In this document: positions 7,742 through 15,097 of the stretch, piece after piece
Layout: every line of letters starts with the position of its first letter
How positions within the stretch are numbered: position 1 is the first letter of the stretch
Assembly: GCA_002455255.1 (NCBI GenBank)
Contig: DKKL01000040.1
Coordinates: 25,322-42,465 of the forward strand
Reading direction: 5' to 3'
Length of the DNA: 17,144 nt
Source of the DNA: Candidatus Tepidiaquacellales bacterium UBA6667
Lineage (GTDB): Bacteria; Bacteroidota; Ignavibacteria; Tepidaquicellales; Tepidaquicellaceae
Program-made: the position numbers and the translations under genes
Notes under the pieces: model-generated
Told to the model about the DNA's origin: nothing
The model's database searches: none
What the model saw: only the letters and a program-made list of their open reading frames with translations

Positions 7742-8635
7742 ATGAGAATACTCAAACTATTTTTACTTTTATTTATTTTAATTTCATTTCAGAATAAATC
7801 CTTTTCACAATTTGATAAACCTGTTTTCCAACTTTCTGTTGGTATTTCAGAACCTTTAGATCAGTTAAAAGGTGGTGATTATGTTACTTATACTACAAAC
7901 TATCTTGGAACTAATTATAATCAACAATTGATTTTTATAGATTCAAGTTTTATGAAAGATGATTACAAAGGTAAAACCGGGATTAATATTAACGGTTCAG
8001 CAAAAATTAATTTTGATAAATTCTCAATCGTAAGAGGTGTTGGTTTTGTTTCATTTAATAGTTTTAACACTTTCCAGGCAGCACAGTCAGGAAATACTCT
8101 TCAAAGATTTATTAATAATACTTATCAGCCAATTTCTGTAAAATATAATTACAGTATGAGTGTTTTTTCTTTAGGTGCCGGTTTGGAAATTGCTCCTACT
8201 TCATTTACAAATATTGTTTCTCCTTTTTTCGGTGCTAATTTTTCAGTCAACTTCTTAAACGCATCTCTTGATAGAACTTTCGGAGGAAGAACTGATACCT
8301 CACGAGTTAGTATGAGTGATACAAGACTTGGTGTAAATTTTACCGGTGGTATCGAATTTAAAATAAATCCACAGTTAGGTTTCGTTTTAGGAGCTAAATA
8401 TGACTTAGGAAATCTTATCGGTAAAAATACTAATCAAAGCTTAAATGATGCCGTTAGGTTTGGTTCAACAAATGCATCCATTAATGATGGTAACGGTGGA
8501 TATTATTCTAATATTTATTATGCTGTTGATGAAGGTATGGGTGGTCCATTCGTAACCAAAGAAAAGAAAATGAACTGGTTATCCTTCTTTATCGGAGTTA
8601 ATTTTTATCCGAGTGCTTTGATTCCAAGAAAATAA
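7742..8635 (+). CDS. Outer-membrane beta-barrel-like protein, function unknown
   Basis: 297 aa from the ATG at 7742. The frame extends upstream to an ATG at 7694, but that lies inside rsmE, and 7742 gives a clean signal peptide (MRILKLFLLLFILISFQNKSFSQ, likely cleaved after SQ around residue 23). The mature part alternates polar and hydrophobic strands rich in Gly, Asn and aromatic residues: VFQLSVGIS near the N-terminus, FGANFSVNFLN, LGFVLGAKYDLG, and the last strand LSFFIGVNFYPS. This resembles the outer-membrane beta-barrel families common in Bacteroidota. I recognise no specific function. It starts 1 nt after rsmE and is followed by a terminator. Confidence 0.75.
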   Translation: MRILKLFLLLFILISFQNKSFSQFDKPVFQLSVGISEPLDQLKGGDYVTYTTNYLGTNYNQQLIFIDSSFMKDDYKGKTGININGSAKINFDKFSIVRGVGFVSFNSFNTFQAAQSGNTLQRFINNTYQPISVKYNYSMSVFSLGAGLEIAPTSFTNIVSPFFGANFSVNFLNASLDRTFGGRTDTSRVSMSDTRLGVNFTGGIEFKINPQLGFVLGAKYDLGNLIGKNTNQSLNDAVRFGSTNASINDGNGGYYSNIYYAVDEGMGGPFVTKEKKMNWLSFFIGVNFYPSALIPRK

Positions 8636-8660
8636 ATTGCTAAACTTATATCTTTAATGT

Positions 8661-8693
8661 AAAAAATGCTTGCTTGTGCAAGCATTTTTTTTT
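8661..8693 (+). terminator. Intrinsic terminator, possibly bidirectional
   Basis: The core stem tgcttgc / gcaagca (8667-8673 and 8678-8684) has a ttgt loop. A6 on the left and T-rich sequence on the right extend it to about 13 bp, and the T run continues to 8693. It closes the 3326-8635 run and sits immediately before the cytochrome gene. The symmetric A and T tracts would let it work on either strand. Confidence 0.85.
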
Positions 8694-8704
8694 ATATATA
8701 TTTG
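8674..8704 (+). promoter_or_regulatory. Putative Bacteroidetes-type promoter of the cytochrome gene
   Basis: TATATTTG at 8697-8704 fits the Bacteroidetes -7 consensus TAnnTTTG exactly, and a TTG at 8674-8676 (in the terminator loop) lies 20 nt upstream, within the normal spacing. Transcription would start at or next to the ATG at 8708, giving a leaderless mRNA. TAnnTTTG occurs often by chance in AT-rich DNA, so the call rests on position and spacing. Confidence 0.45.
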
Positions 8705-8707
8705 AAA

Positions 8708-9466
8708 ATGAAAAATTCAATACTAATTTTATCTTTAGGACTTTTATTCTTTATCGGTTGTAGCAAAGTGAATGATAAAGAATCTGAAAATCAGCAAAAT
8801 ATTAAAGATACCGGAACAACTCAAAATAATCAAACTTCTAAACCAGATTCAAAAGGAAAAGAAATTTTTTATATGAAATCTGAAGTTAATAACATCGCGT
8901 GTGCAGATTGCCATTCAGATGGAACTAATACTTCTAATTCTTTAACTGCTTATTTTTCTGATGTTATCGGTGCTAACAAGAGGGAATCTACTTATTTAGG
9001 TAAATTTAAAGGGTCTGAAGTGTCTGCAAATGCCGGCGGTGCTACTGTTTGTTGGAAAACTTATATGAAATATAAAACCGATATGACTCCGGATCAAATT
9101 TCAGATTTGAATGTCTATTTCGAATCGTTATTGGGGTCTGGTACTCCGGTTGTTTCTAATTATGAAACAATTGCTTTACCTAAAAGAGATAAAGAAAAAT
9201 TGAAACCAATCCAGACTGAAATTGCTTCTTTAAAAGGTGATGAAAATAATGGTAAAATTGTGTTTGATAAAGCGTGTGTGTTCTGTCATAACCAGGATTC
9301 AAAAATTAAAAAAGTACCTGATGTATTAGATGAATTTGAAGGAAATGTGAAAAGTGTTACGTATAATGTTTATCTTGGAGATGGACCTATGCCGTTTTAT
9401 CATTTAGATAAATTATCAGGTCAAGATATCGCAGATATAACCGCATATTTGTTAACAAAAAAATAA
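8708..9466 (+). CDS. Diheme c-type cytochrome, lipoprotein
   Basis: 252 aa. The frame also contains an ATG at 8666, but that is inside the terminator hairpin; the ATG at 8708 gives a proper lipoprotein signal (MKNSILILSLGLLFFIGC, acylated Cys18). Two CxxCH heme sites are present: CADCH at residues 65-69 and CVFCH at 190-194, in two cytochrome c-like folds. Each fold ends in a typical helix (DLNVYFESL and DIADITAYLL). Methionines in KTDMTPDQ and GDGPMPFYHL are candidate distal ligands. A Gln/Asn/Lys-rich linker follows the lipid anchor. It is probably a periplasmic electron carrier or the heme subunit of a dehydrogenase; the donor and acceptor are unknown. It converges on nuoL with a 2-nt gap. 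Confidence 0.88.
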   Translation: MKNSILILSLGLLFFIGCSKVNDKESENQQNIKDTGTTQNNQTSKPDSKGKEIFYMKSEVNNIACADCHSDGTNTSNSLTAYFSDVIGANKRESTYLGKFKGSEVSANAGGATVCWKTYMKYKTDMTPDQISDLNVYFESLLGSGTPVVSNYETIALPKRDKEKLKPIQTEIASLKGDENNGKIVFDKACVFCHNQDSKIKKVPDVLDEFEGNVKSVTYNVYLGDGPMPFYHLDKLSGQDIADITAYLLTKK

Positions 9467-9468
9467 TT

Positions 9469-11379
9469 TTATCTAAAAATTAAATAAATTAATAATATCA
9501 CAATTCCTGCAACTGATAATGTTGTATAATCTTGAATTACGCCTGTTTGAATTTTTCTCCAATCGAAACTTAATCTGGATATATAATTTGCAACTCCATT
9601 TATAAATCCATCAATAATTTTTATATCAAAGATCTTCCAAAGTATTTTATCTGAAGTTTTTTGTATCGGTTCTACTATTGTTTTGTCATATATCTCATCA
9701 ACATAATATTTATTTTCCAATACTTTTCCAAATCCTGTTGGCTCTTCAAATGTTGTTTGTTTAGAAAATTTCTTAAATGAAATAACTATCATTGTAGTTG
9801 CCACAATTACAGAAACTGCGACTAATCCAAGTTCTAATGCAACTGAGGTTTGATGTTCTGGTTGATAAGTTGATAATATTGACATAGCTCCGCTAAATAC
9901 CGGGGCTAACCAATCTCCTAACATACTGTGTCCTAACCAATGTGGTAATCCTATAAAACCTCCTATAGCTGATAATACCGCCAAAATAATTAAAGGAATT
10001 GTCATTAGAGAAGGGGATTCATGAGGATGTAAATGTGCCTCATCATATCTCGGTTTTCCGTAGAAGGTCAAACCAATTAATCTAAATATATAAAATGCTG
10101 TACATGCCGCTGCAATTAATGTTATAATGTAATAAGCCGGACCTGATGTGATAAATGTTAAATACATTATTTCATCTTTTGAAAAGAATCCGGATAATGG
10201 AGGAATACCCGCAAGTGCCAAAGAGCCTATGAAAAATGTAACGAATGTTATCTTCATTTTATTTTTCAATCCGCCCATTTTTGTTATATCTTGCTCTTCA
10301 TGCATTCCATGAATAACTGAACCTGAGCCTAAAAATAATAATGCTTTAAAAAATGCGTGTGTGATTAAATGAAATACAGCAATGGTAAATGCGAAATTTC
10401 CAATTGCCACAAACATAAAACCTAATTGCGAAACTGTTGAATAGGCAAGTATCTTTTTTATATCGTTTTGTTTTAATGCTATTGTAGCTGCCATTAATGC
10501 AGTCAATAGTCCTACAATTAATACTATATGTGTCGTAAATGGTGCTAAGGCATAAAGAATTGAAGTTCTCGCAAGCAAATAAATTCCGGCTGTAACCATC
10601 GTTGCAGCGTGAATGAGTGCTGAAACAGGTGTTGGACCTGCCATAGCATCTGGTAACCAAACATATAAAGGAATCTGAGCTGATTTACCACAGGCCCCCA
10701 AAAATAATAATAGGGAAATCGCAATTAATAAACCATCGTTTATTTGAATCCCTGAGATTTGTGATAGAAAAGCAGATATTTCCAATGTTCCAAAATTTGC
10801 AAATATAAGAAACATCGCTATCATAAATCCAAAATCTCCGATTCTATTAACTATAAATGCTTTTTTTGCAGCATCACCGGTAAATTTCTTTTCATACCAA
10901 AATCCTATCAATAAATATGAACAAAGTCCTACTCCTTCCCATCCTAAAAATATTAATAATAAGTTATCTCCTAATACAAGATTAAGCATTGCAAAAACAA
11001 ACAGATTTAAAAATGCAAAATATTTCGCAAATCCTTTATCTCCATGCATATAACCAATTGAATATAAATGGATTAAAAATCCAATTCCGGTTATAACAAG
11101 TACTAATGAAATAGATAATGGATCTATTAAATAAGCATAGTTTATTCCTAAATCTCCGGTTGCTATCCAGCTGAAATATACTTGGTGGATGGTTCTTGAT
11201 TCAGGTGACATCGAAAGTAATTCAAAGAATGTCCCGGCTGAAATGATGAATGGAATCAGAATACAAATTGAACTCAACCATCCGGAAATTTTTTCGTTAT
11301 TAATTTTTTTGCCAAATAATCCATTAATAAAAAAACCGATTAATGGCATTAATACTACAAGATAAAAGAAATTCGACAT
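9469..11379 (-). CDS. nuoL: NADH-quinone oxidoreductase subunit L (complex I antiporter-like)
   Basis: 636 aa (E. coli NuoL is 613). Large membrane-arm subunit with proton-pumping antiporter fold. Seen: YAYLIDPLSISLVLVITGIG (residues 81-100), FLGWEGVGLCSYLLIGFWYE with the key Glu148, the lysine motif GKSAQIPLYVWLPDAMAGPT with Lys232, and HAATMVTAG starting at His257. The C-terminal part contains the lateral helix region and ends in a final membrane segment (SVAGIVILLIYLIF). The ATG at 11379 matches the usual NuoL start (MxxFxxLVxLMPLIG). As read, its start overlaps the end of nuoK by 25 nt; with the nuoK end corrected, the two genes would be separated by 25 nt. No nuoM or nuoN follows: a cytochrome gene converges immediately. 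Confidence 0.97.
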   Translation of the reverse strand: MSNFFYLVVLMPLIGFFINGLFGKKINNEKISGWLSSICILIPFIISAGTFFELLSMSPESRTIHQVYFSWIATGDLGINYAYLIDPLSISLVLVITGIGFLIHLYSIGYMHGDKGFAKYFAFLNLFVFAMLNLVLGDNLLLIFLGWEGVGLCSYLLIGFWYEKKFTGDAAKKAFIVNRIGDFGFMIAMFLIFANFGTLEISAFLSQISGIQINDGLLIAISLLLFLGACGKSAQIPLYVWLPDAMAGPTPVSALIHAATMVTAGIYLLARTSILYALAPFTTHIVLIVGLLTALMAATIALKQNDIKKILAYSTVSQLGFMFVAIGNFAFTIAVFHLITHAFFKALLFLGSGSVIHGMHEEQDITKMGGLKNKMKITFVTFFIGSLALAGIPPLSGFFSKDEIMYLTFITSGPAYYIITLIAAACTAFYIFRLIGLTFYGKPRYDEAHLHPHESPSLMTIPLIILAVLSAIGGFIGLPHWLGHSMLGDWLAPVFSGAMSILSTYQPEHQTSVALELGLVAVSVIVATTMIVISFKKFSKQTTFEEPTGFGKVLENKYYVDEIYDKTIVEPIQKTSDKILWKIFDIKIIDGFINGVANYISRLSFDWRKIQTGVIQDYTTLSVAGIVILLIYLIFR

Positions 11380-11708
11380 TTTTTAAATTTGTTATTTGAA
11401 AGGATTAACCACTTAAGAATATTTATTTCATCAATATTTATTGTTTCTTTATTCCTGAATAAGGCAATAACTATCGCTAATCCTATCGCTGCTTCTGCTG
11501 CTGCAACGGTTAATACCATAAATACAAATATCTGTCCATGAATATCACCCATAAATGATGAAAATGCAATAAATGTTATATTTATTGCATTTAACATTAA
11601 CTCTATGCTCATAAATATAATTATAGCATTTCTGCGGATTAGAACACCAATTACTCCTATAGAAAATAAAATTGCGCTTAAAACTAAATAGTGGTTAAGT
11701 TCTATCAT
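11355..11708 (-). CDS. nuoK: NADH-quinone oxidoreductase subunit K, with probable 3' frameshift extension
   Basis: 117 aa as read; the family is about 100-105. Three membrane segments carry the two conserved membrane glutamates, E36 (MSIELMLNAIN) and E72 (VAAAEAAIGLAIV), matching E. coli E36/E72. The family terminus is (I/V)(N/D)VDE(I/V)N(L/M)LKG-stop. Here INIDEINILK is followed by TGG TTA ATC and 17 more residues up to a TAG. Removing one T (the plus-strand A at 11411) gives AAG GGT TAA, i.e. LKG-stop ending at 11405. The extra tail (LILSNNKFKKCRISFIL) is polar, unlike NuoK, and overlaps nuoL. Its TAG is the only non-TAA stop among the 14 genes whose stop lies in this window. Either a real indel or a sequencing error explains this. 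Confidence 0.93.
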   Translation of the reverse strand: MIELNHYLVLSAILFSIGVIGVLIRRNAIIIFMSIELMLNAINITFIAFSSFMGDIHGQIFVFMVLTVAAAEAAIGLAIVIALFRNKETINIDEINILKWLILSNNKFKKCRISFIL

Positions 11709-11875
11709 TAAAATTATAAATTTCTGCTAAAATAACTAATTAATGATTTAAATTAAATATAATTATAAAAAGGGAACTATTATTTATTTGTTTAAACAAG
11801 TTATCAACACTTTAAATACATTCAACTTTACATAATACATATTATATAACACTTTATTACTAAAGTTATTAACAA

Positions 11876-12460
11876 TTATATCAGTTTTAATAATTTTAAA
11901 GATTCTTTAATGTTTCTTTTAGTATTGTATTCCTTTGTTTCTATTATTACTCTTTCTATATTTGCTTTGCTTAAACCACAATTCAAACTTCCTTTAATGT
12001 GTGAATATAATTGAACCGGAAAATAATTAGTACTCAGAATACTTACATTTATTAATTCACGTTCTTTAAGTGTTAAACCTCTCCTTGATAAAACTTTTCC
12101 ATAACCTTCCAATATCATCCAATCGCTCAAATCCTTACTCATTTCTTCTACGTTTCTTATAACTTTTTTATAGTTATCTGTGTAAATTTTTTTAAAAGTT
12201 ATCATTCCTGATTTATTTAAATTCTTTACAGAATTATTTATATGATTACCTTTGTAATGTTTTTTTAACATTTTAAATCCTTCTATTGATGATGGAAATC
12301 CGCAGAATAAATAAACTTGCAGAATACATTCATACAATTTTTTATATTTTATTTTTTTCTCTTTACATTCTTTTATTATATCATCCAGTTTATTAAACTT
12401 TTTTGATGCAATTGCTGAACTTATTTTAACTAAATATTTTATATCTTTATTAATATACAT
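11876..12460 (-). CDS. Carboxymuconolactone decarboxylase (CMD)-like family protein
   Basis: 194 aa, helical, Lys/Asn-rich. Two CMD-like halves can be seen. Residues ~10-65 (VKISSAIASKKFNKLDDII, then LYECILQVYLFCGFPSSIEGF) resemble the first, degenerate repeat. Residues ~110-175 (WMILEGYGKVLSRRGLTLKE, then NVSILSTNYFPVQLYSHIKG and NCGLSKANIERVI) match the family core. The CxxC peroxidase motif of AhpD is absent: the conserved positions hold PVQLYSH, and only isolated cysteines occur. Thiol peroxidase activity is therefore unlikely, and the function is open (lactone decarboxylase-like or non-enzymatic). It is transcribed divergently from the LptF/G gene across 46 bp. The ATG has no Shine-Dalgarno. 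Composition is even more AT/Lys-rich than its neighbours. Confidence 0.7.
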   Translation of the reverse strand: MYINKDIKYLVKISSAIASKKFNKLDDIIKECKEKKIKYKKLYECILQVYLFCGFPSSIEGFKMLKKHYKGNHINNSVKNLNKSGMITFKKIYTDNYKKVIRNVEEMSKDLSDWMILEGYGKVLSRRGLTLKERELINVSILSTNYFPVQLYSHIKGSLNCGLSKANIERVIIETKEYNTKRNIKESLKLLKLI

Positions 12461-12506
12461 ATATTTAAGTATGTTATTGTTAATTTTATATTAAAAATAA
12501 TCAAGT

Positions 12507-13610
12507 TTGAAGTTATTATATAGATATATATTAAGAAGTTTTATTCAAAATTTCTTATTTGGTCTCCTAAGCTTTATTGTAATATTTATTCTAATTGATT
12601 TGTTTGAGAATTTGGATAAATTTGTAGATAGAGGTGTCTCTAAAGGGATTATATTGGAATATTATATATTTTTTATTCCGGAAATAGTTAAATTATTGAT
12701 TCCTGTCGCCACTCTCCTCGCTTCCCTTTTTACAATTTCTAAACTCAACAATAATTCTGAATTAACTGCTATGTTTTCCGGAGGGATTAGTTATTCTAAA
12801 GTTTTAACTCCTATAATTTGTGTTGGATTTCTATTAACAGGTTTCTCCATTTATTTCAATGGTTGGATTGTTCCTTTATCCAACAAAGAAAAATTGAAAA
12901 TCGAGAGAACATATTTAGGTAAAAATCAAATAAATACTTCGGTTCAAAATCTTTTCCTTCAAGATCAATTTAATCGCATTATTTCTATTGCAGTTTATGA
13001 TGAAGTTTTAAATAAAGCATCCAATGCTAACATATCATTATTTAATGACGATAATAAGATTTATCTAAAGGAAAGAATAGATATTGCTGAGCTTAATTGG
13101 GATACAATAAGTCAAAACTGGACTGCTATAAATTCTGTCTATAGAACTTTTAAAGGTGATTCTGTTATGAGTTTAGAATATTTAGATACAGTATTGACTT
13201 CAAAATTAGGTGAAATTGGTAAGATAAATCTTACTCCCGGAATTATTCTTAAAAATCAACTTAAACCTGATGAAATGAGTATATCAGAATATCGGGAGTT
13301 TATAGCAAATTTAAAATCAAGCGGACTTCTTAGTTCTCGTGCCGAAGTAGATTATTATTCAAAGTTTTCGTTTCCTTTTGCTGCAATTATAACAATTTTA
13401 TTCGGTGCATCGATCGCTGTTAATAACCGAAAAAGCGGTGCTGCTTTACAATTTGGGTTTAGTATTTTTATAAGTTTTATATACCTTGGATTTGTGAAAA
13501 TATCTCAGGTCTTTGGTTATAATGGTGAACTAAATCCCCTCTTCACTGCGTGGCTTGCAAATTTAATTTTTCTTGCGATTGCAATAATAAATTTTATGAG
13601 AATAAGATAA
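12507..13610 (+). CDS. LptF/LptG family LPS export permease
   Basis: 367 aa inner-membrane subunit of the LptBFG ABC exporter that extracts lipopolysaccharide toward LptC/A. Six membrane segments lie in the usual 3+3 arrangement around a periplasmic beta-jellyroll. Seen: LYRYILRSFIQNFLFG (4-19), the coupling-helix block NNSELTAMFSGGISYSKVLTP (82-102), NGWIVPLSN (118-126), then FPFAAIITILFGASIAV and KSGAALQFGFSIFISFIYLG. The start is TTG: an in-frame TAA at 12498-12500 leaves no other start, and MKLLYRYILR matches the usual N-terminus of the family. LptF cannot be told from LptG with confidence. No Shine-Dalgarno. It converges with the DUF3467 gene with no base between the stops. Confidence 0.93.
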   Translation: MKLLYRYILRSFIQNFLFGLLSFIVIFILIDLFENLDKFVDRGVSKGIILEYYIFFIPEIVKLLIPVATLLASLFTISKLNNNSELTAMFSGGISYSKVLTPIICVGFLLTGFSIYFNGWIVPLSNKEKLKIERTYLGKNQINTSVQNLFLQDQFNRIISIAVYDEVLNKASNANISLFNDDNKIYLKERIDIAELNWDTISQNWTAINSVYRTFKGDSVMSLEYLDTVLTSKLGEIGKINLTPGIILKNQLKPDEMSISEYREFIANLKSSGLLSSRAEVDYYSKFSFPFAAIITILFGASIAVNNRKSGAALQFGFSIFISFIYLGFVKISQVFGYNGELNPLFTAWLANLIFLAIAIINFMRIR

Positions 13611-13952
13611 TTAATTTATCTTTTCGTCTTTTGGTTTTACAGGTAACTGAAAACCAAATGGCTGCTCATTTATCGGTGCTGTCATAGGAATTTCACCAAA
13701 CTGTTTTTCATAATTTGATATATTCTCTTTCAAAGCATTCAAAAGTCCTTTAGCATGAAGTGGTGTCATTATTATTCTTGCATGTACTTTTGCTTTTGGA
13801 GTTCCTGGAAAAACTCTTGTAAAATCAAATATAAATTCCGCCGGTGAGTGAGATATTATTGCTAAATTAGAGTAAATCCCTTCACTTTCTTTTTCACCGA
13901 GTTCTATATTTATTTGTTGAGGAGGAAGTTGATTATTATCTTTTGGGTTCAT
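13611..13952 (-). CDS. DUF3467 domain protein
   Basis: 113 aa, soluble. The whole chain matches DUF3467: IYSNLAIISHSPAEFIFDF (residues 26-44), then a VFPGTPKAKVHARIIMTPLH block (47-66), AKGLLNALKENISNYEKQFG (67-86) and a proline-rich tail. Family function is not known. Its stop codon abuts the LptF/G stop (13610/13611), so the 3' ends of the two transcripts must overlap. It is divergent from the PfkB gene across 98 bp of AT-rich DNA that probably holds both promoters. Confidence 0.88.
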   Translation of the reverse strand: MNPKDNNQLPPQQINIELGEKESEGIYSNLAIISHSPAEFIFDFTRVFPGTPKAKVHARIIMTPLHAKGLLNALKENISNYEKQFGEIPMTAPINEQPFGFQLPVKPKDEKIN

Positions 13953-14036
13953 TGTTTAATAAATTTATATTAAAATATATATTAGGTATTTTATATAAAA
14001 GGTAAATAAAATTTAACAATAAAAATTATTTTATTG

Positions 14037-14042
14037 AAAGGA
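14037..14042 (+). promoter_or_regulatory. Shine-Dalgarno of the PfkB-family gene
   Basis: AAAGGA lies 8 nt before the ATG at 14051. It is one of only two clear ribosome binding sites in the window and supports this start. Confidence 0.7.
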
Positions 14043-14050
14043 AAAATTTA

Positions 14051-14956
14051 ATGAGTTTATTAGTTGTGGGTACTGTAGCATTTGATACAATTGAAACACC
14101 GTTTGGTAAAGCAGATATGGCTATTGGTGGATCAGGAACTTATATTTCTCTATCAGCAAGTTATTTCACTGATAAAATTAATCTGGTTAGTATTATAGGG
14201 AATGATTTTCCTCAGGAAGAACTTAATTTAATGCAATCAAAAGGGATTAATACTTCAGGTATTGAACAAATAAAGGATATGAAATCTTTTTACTGGCATG
14301 GAAAATATCACTTTGATATGAATACTCGTGACTCTTTGGTTACTGATTTAAATGTTTTAGCAGTTTTTAATCCAAACATTCCTCAAAATTTTAAAAATGC
14401 GGATTATTTATGTTTAGGAAATATTGACCCGACTATTCAGATGTCAATTATCAATCAGGTTGATAAACCAAACTTAATTATGTGTGATACAATGAATTTT
14501 TGGATTGAAACAAAAAATAAAGAATTAATTGAAACACTGAAAAAAGTGGATATTTTATTGATTAACGACAGTGAAGCTCGGGAATTAACTAATGAATATA
14601 ATTTAGTTACTGCAGCGAGAAAAATATTCACTATGGGTCCAAAAATTGTTGTGATAAAAAAAGGAGAAAACGGAGCTTTGCTTTTTCACGGAGATTCCAT
14701 TTTCTTCGCACCGGCATACCCTCTTGAAAAAGTGTTTGATCCTACAGGTGCAGGTGACACTTTCGCAGGTGGCTTCATGGGTTGGATTGCTAAAACTAAT
14801 GATTTTTCTACAGAAAATGTTAAACTTGCTATGATTTATGGAAGTGCTATGGCTTCTCTTGTTGTCGAAGATTTTTCTATAAATAAATTAAGAAATCTTA
14901 CTGAAAATATTATTTCAGAAAGATTTGATAAATTCAAAGGATTAGTATCATTTTAA
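14051..14956 (+). CDS. PfkB/ribokinase-family carbohydrate kinase
   Basis: 301 aa cytosolic kinase, ATP-dependent phosphorylation of a sugar or nucleoside. Seen: the N-terminal strand LLVVGTVAFDTIETP (3-17), the substrate-side glycine motif AIGGSGTYISLSAS (24-37), NDSEARELT (172-180), VVIKKGENGALLF (200-212), and the PfkB signature 2 DPTGAGDTFAGGF (230-242), with Asp236 as catalytic base and the Gly-Ala-Gly anion hole. Length is typical. The substrate cannot be assigned. The lid region is short (SFYWHGKYHFDMNTRD), as in some adenosine-kinase-like members. Start supported by AAAGGA 8 nt upstream. Confidence 0.92.
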   Translation: MSLLVVGTVAFDTIETPFGKADMAIGGSGTYISLSASYFTDKINLVSIIGNDFPQEELNLMQSKGINTSGIEQIKDMKSFYWHGKYHFDMNTRDSLVTDLNVLAVFNPNIPQNFKNADYLCLGNIDPTIQMSIINQVDKPNLIMCDTMNFWIETKNKELIETLKKVDILLINDSEARELTNEYNLVTAARKIFTMGPKIVVIKKGENGALLFHGDSIFFAPAYPLEKVFDPTGAGDTFAGGFMGWIAKTNDFSTENVKLAMIYGSAMASLVVEDFSINKLRNLTENIISERFDKFKGLVSF

Positions 14957-15012
14957 TTTTACTAACTTTTCAATCTTAACAATATCTATTGCTATAATTT
15001 TAAATATTTATG

Positions 15013-15084
15013 AGGTGTAGTTAAATATTCAATTCAAAATTTAAGTTTGTATTTGATTTTTTATTTATGTAATTTACTTCACCT
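15013..15084 (+). promoter_or_regulatory. Leader with complementary arms upstream of the protease-like gene
   Basis: aggtgtagttaaat (15013-15026) and atttacttcacct (15072-15084) pair with one mismatch and one bulge around a ~45-nt AT-rich loop. The right arm ends 5 nt before the Shine-Dalgarno of the next gene. It could be a leader hairpin or an operator half-site pair. A degenerate TTTG-20-TAATTTAC promoter pattern (15046-15077) overlaps it. Function is inferred only. Confidence 0.3.
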
Positions 15085-15089
15085 AAAAA

Positions 15090-15094
15090 GGAGG
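15090..15094 (+). promoter_or_regulatory. Strong Shine-Dalgarno (AAGGAGG) of the protease-like gene
   Basis: AAAAAGGAGG ends 3 nt before the ATG at 15098. It is the best Shine-Dalgarno in a window where most genes have none, although the spacing is short. It fixes the start of the large downstream frame. Confidence 0.75.
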
Positions 15095-15097
15095 AAA

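Noticed and set aside
8666..8707. Upstream ATG at 8666 as start of the cytochrome
   Set aside because: It lies in the stem of the terminator and would add a second hydrophobic stretch; ATG 8708 gives a correct lipoprotein signal with lipobox FIGC.
10346..10660. 104-aa minus-strand frame inside nuoL
   Set aside because: Out-of-frame shadow of nuoL, same strand, cysteine-rich nonsense.
11709..11875. TTATCAACA (11801-11809) and TTATTAACA as DnaA boxes, hence a replication origin; remnant of nuoJ
   Set aside because: The matches are imperfect, few and expected in such AT-rich DNA; no dnaA, dnaN or box cluster nearby. No frame of this 167-bp gap encodes NuoJ-like sequence.
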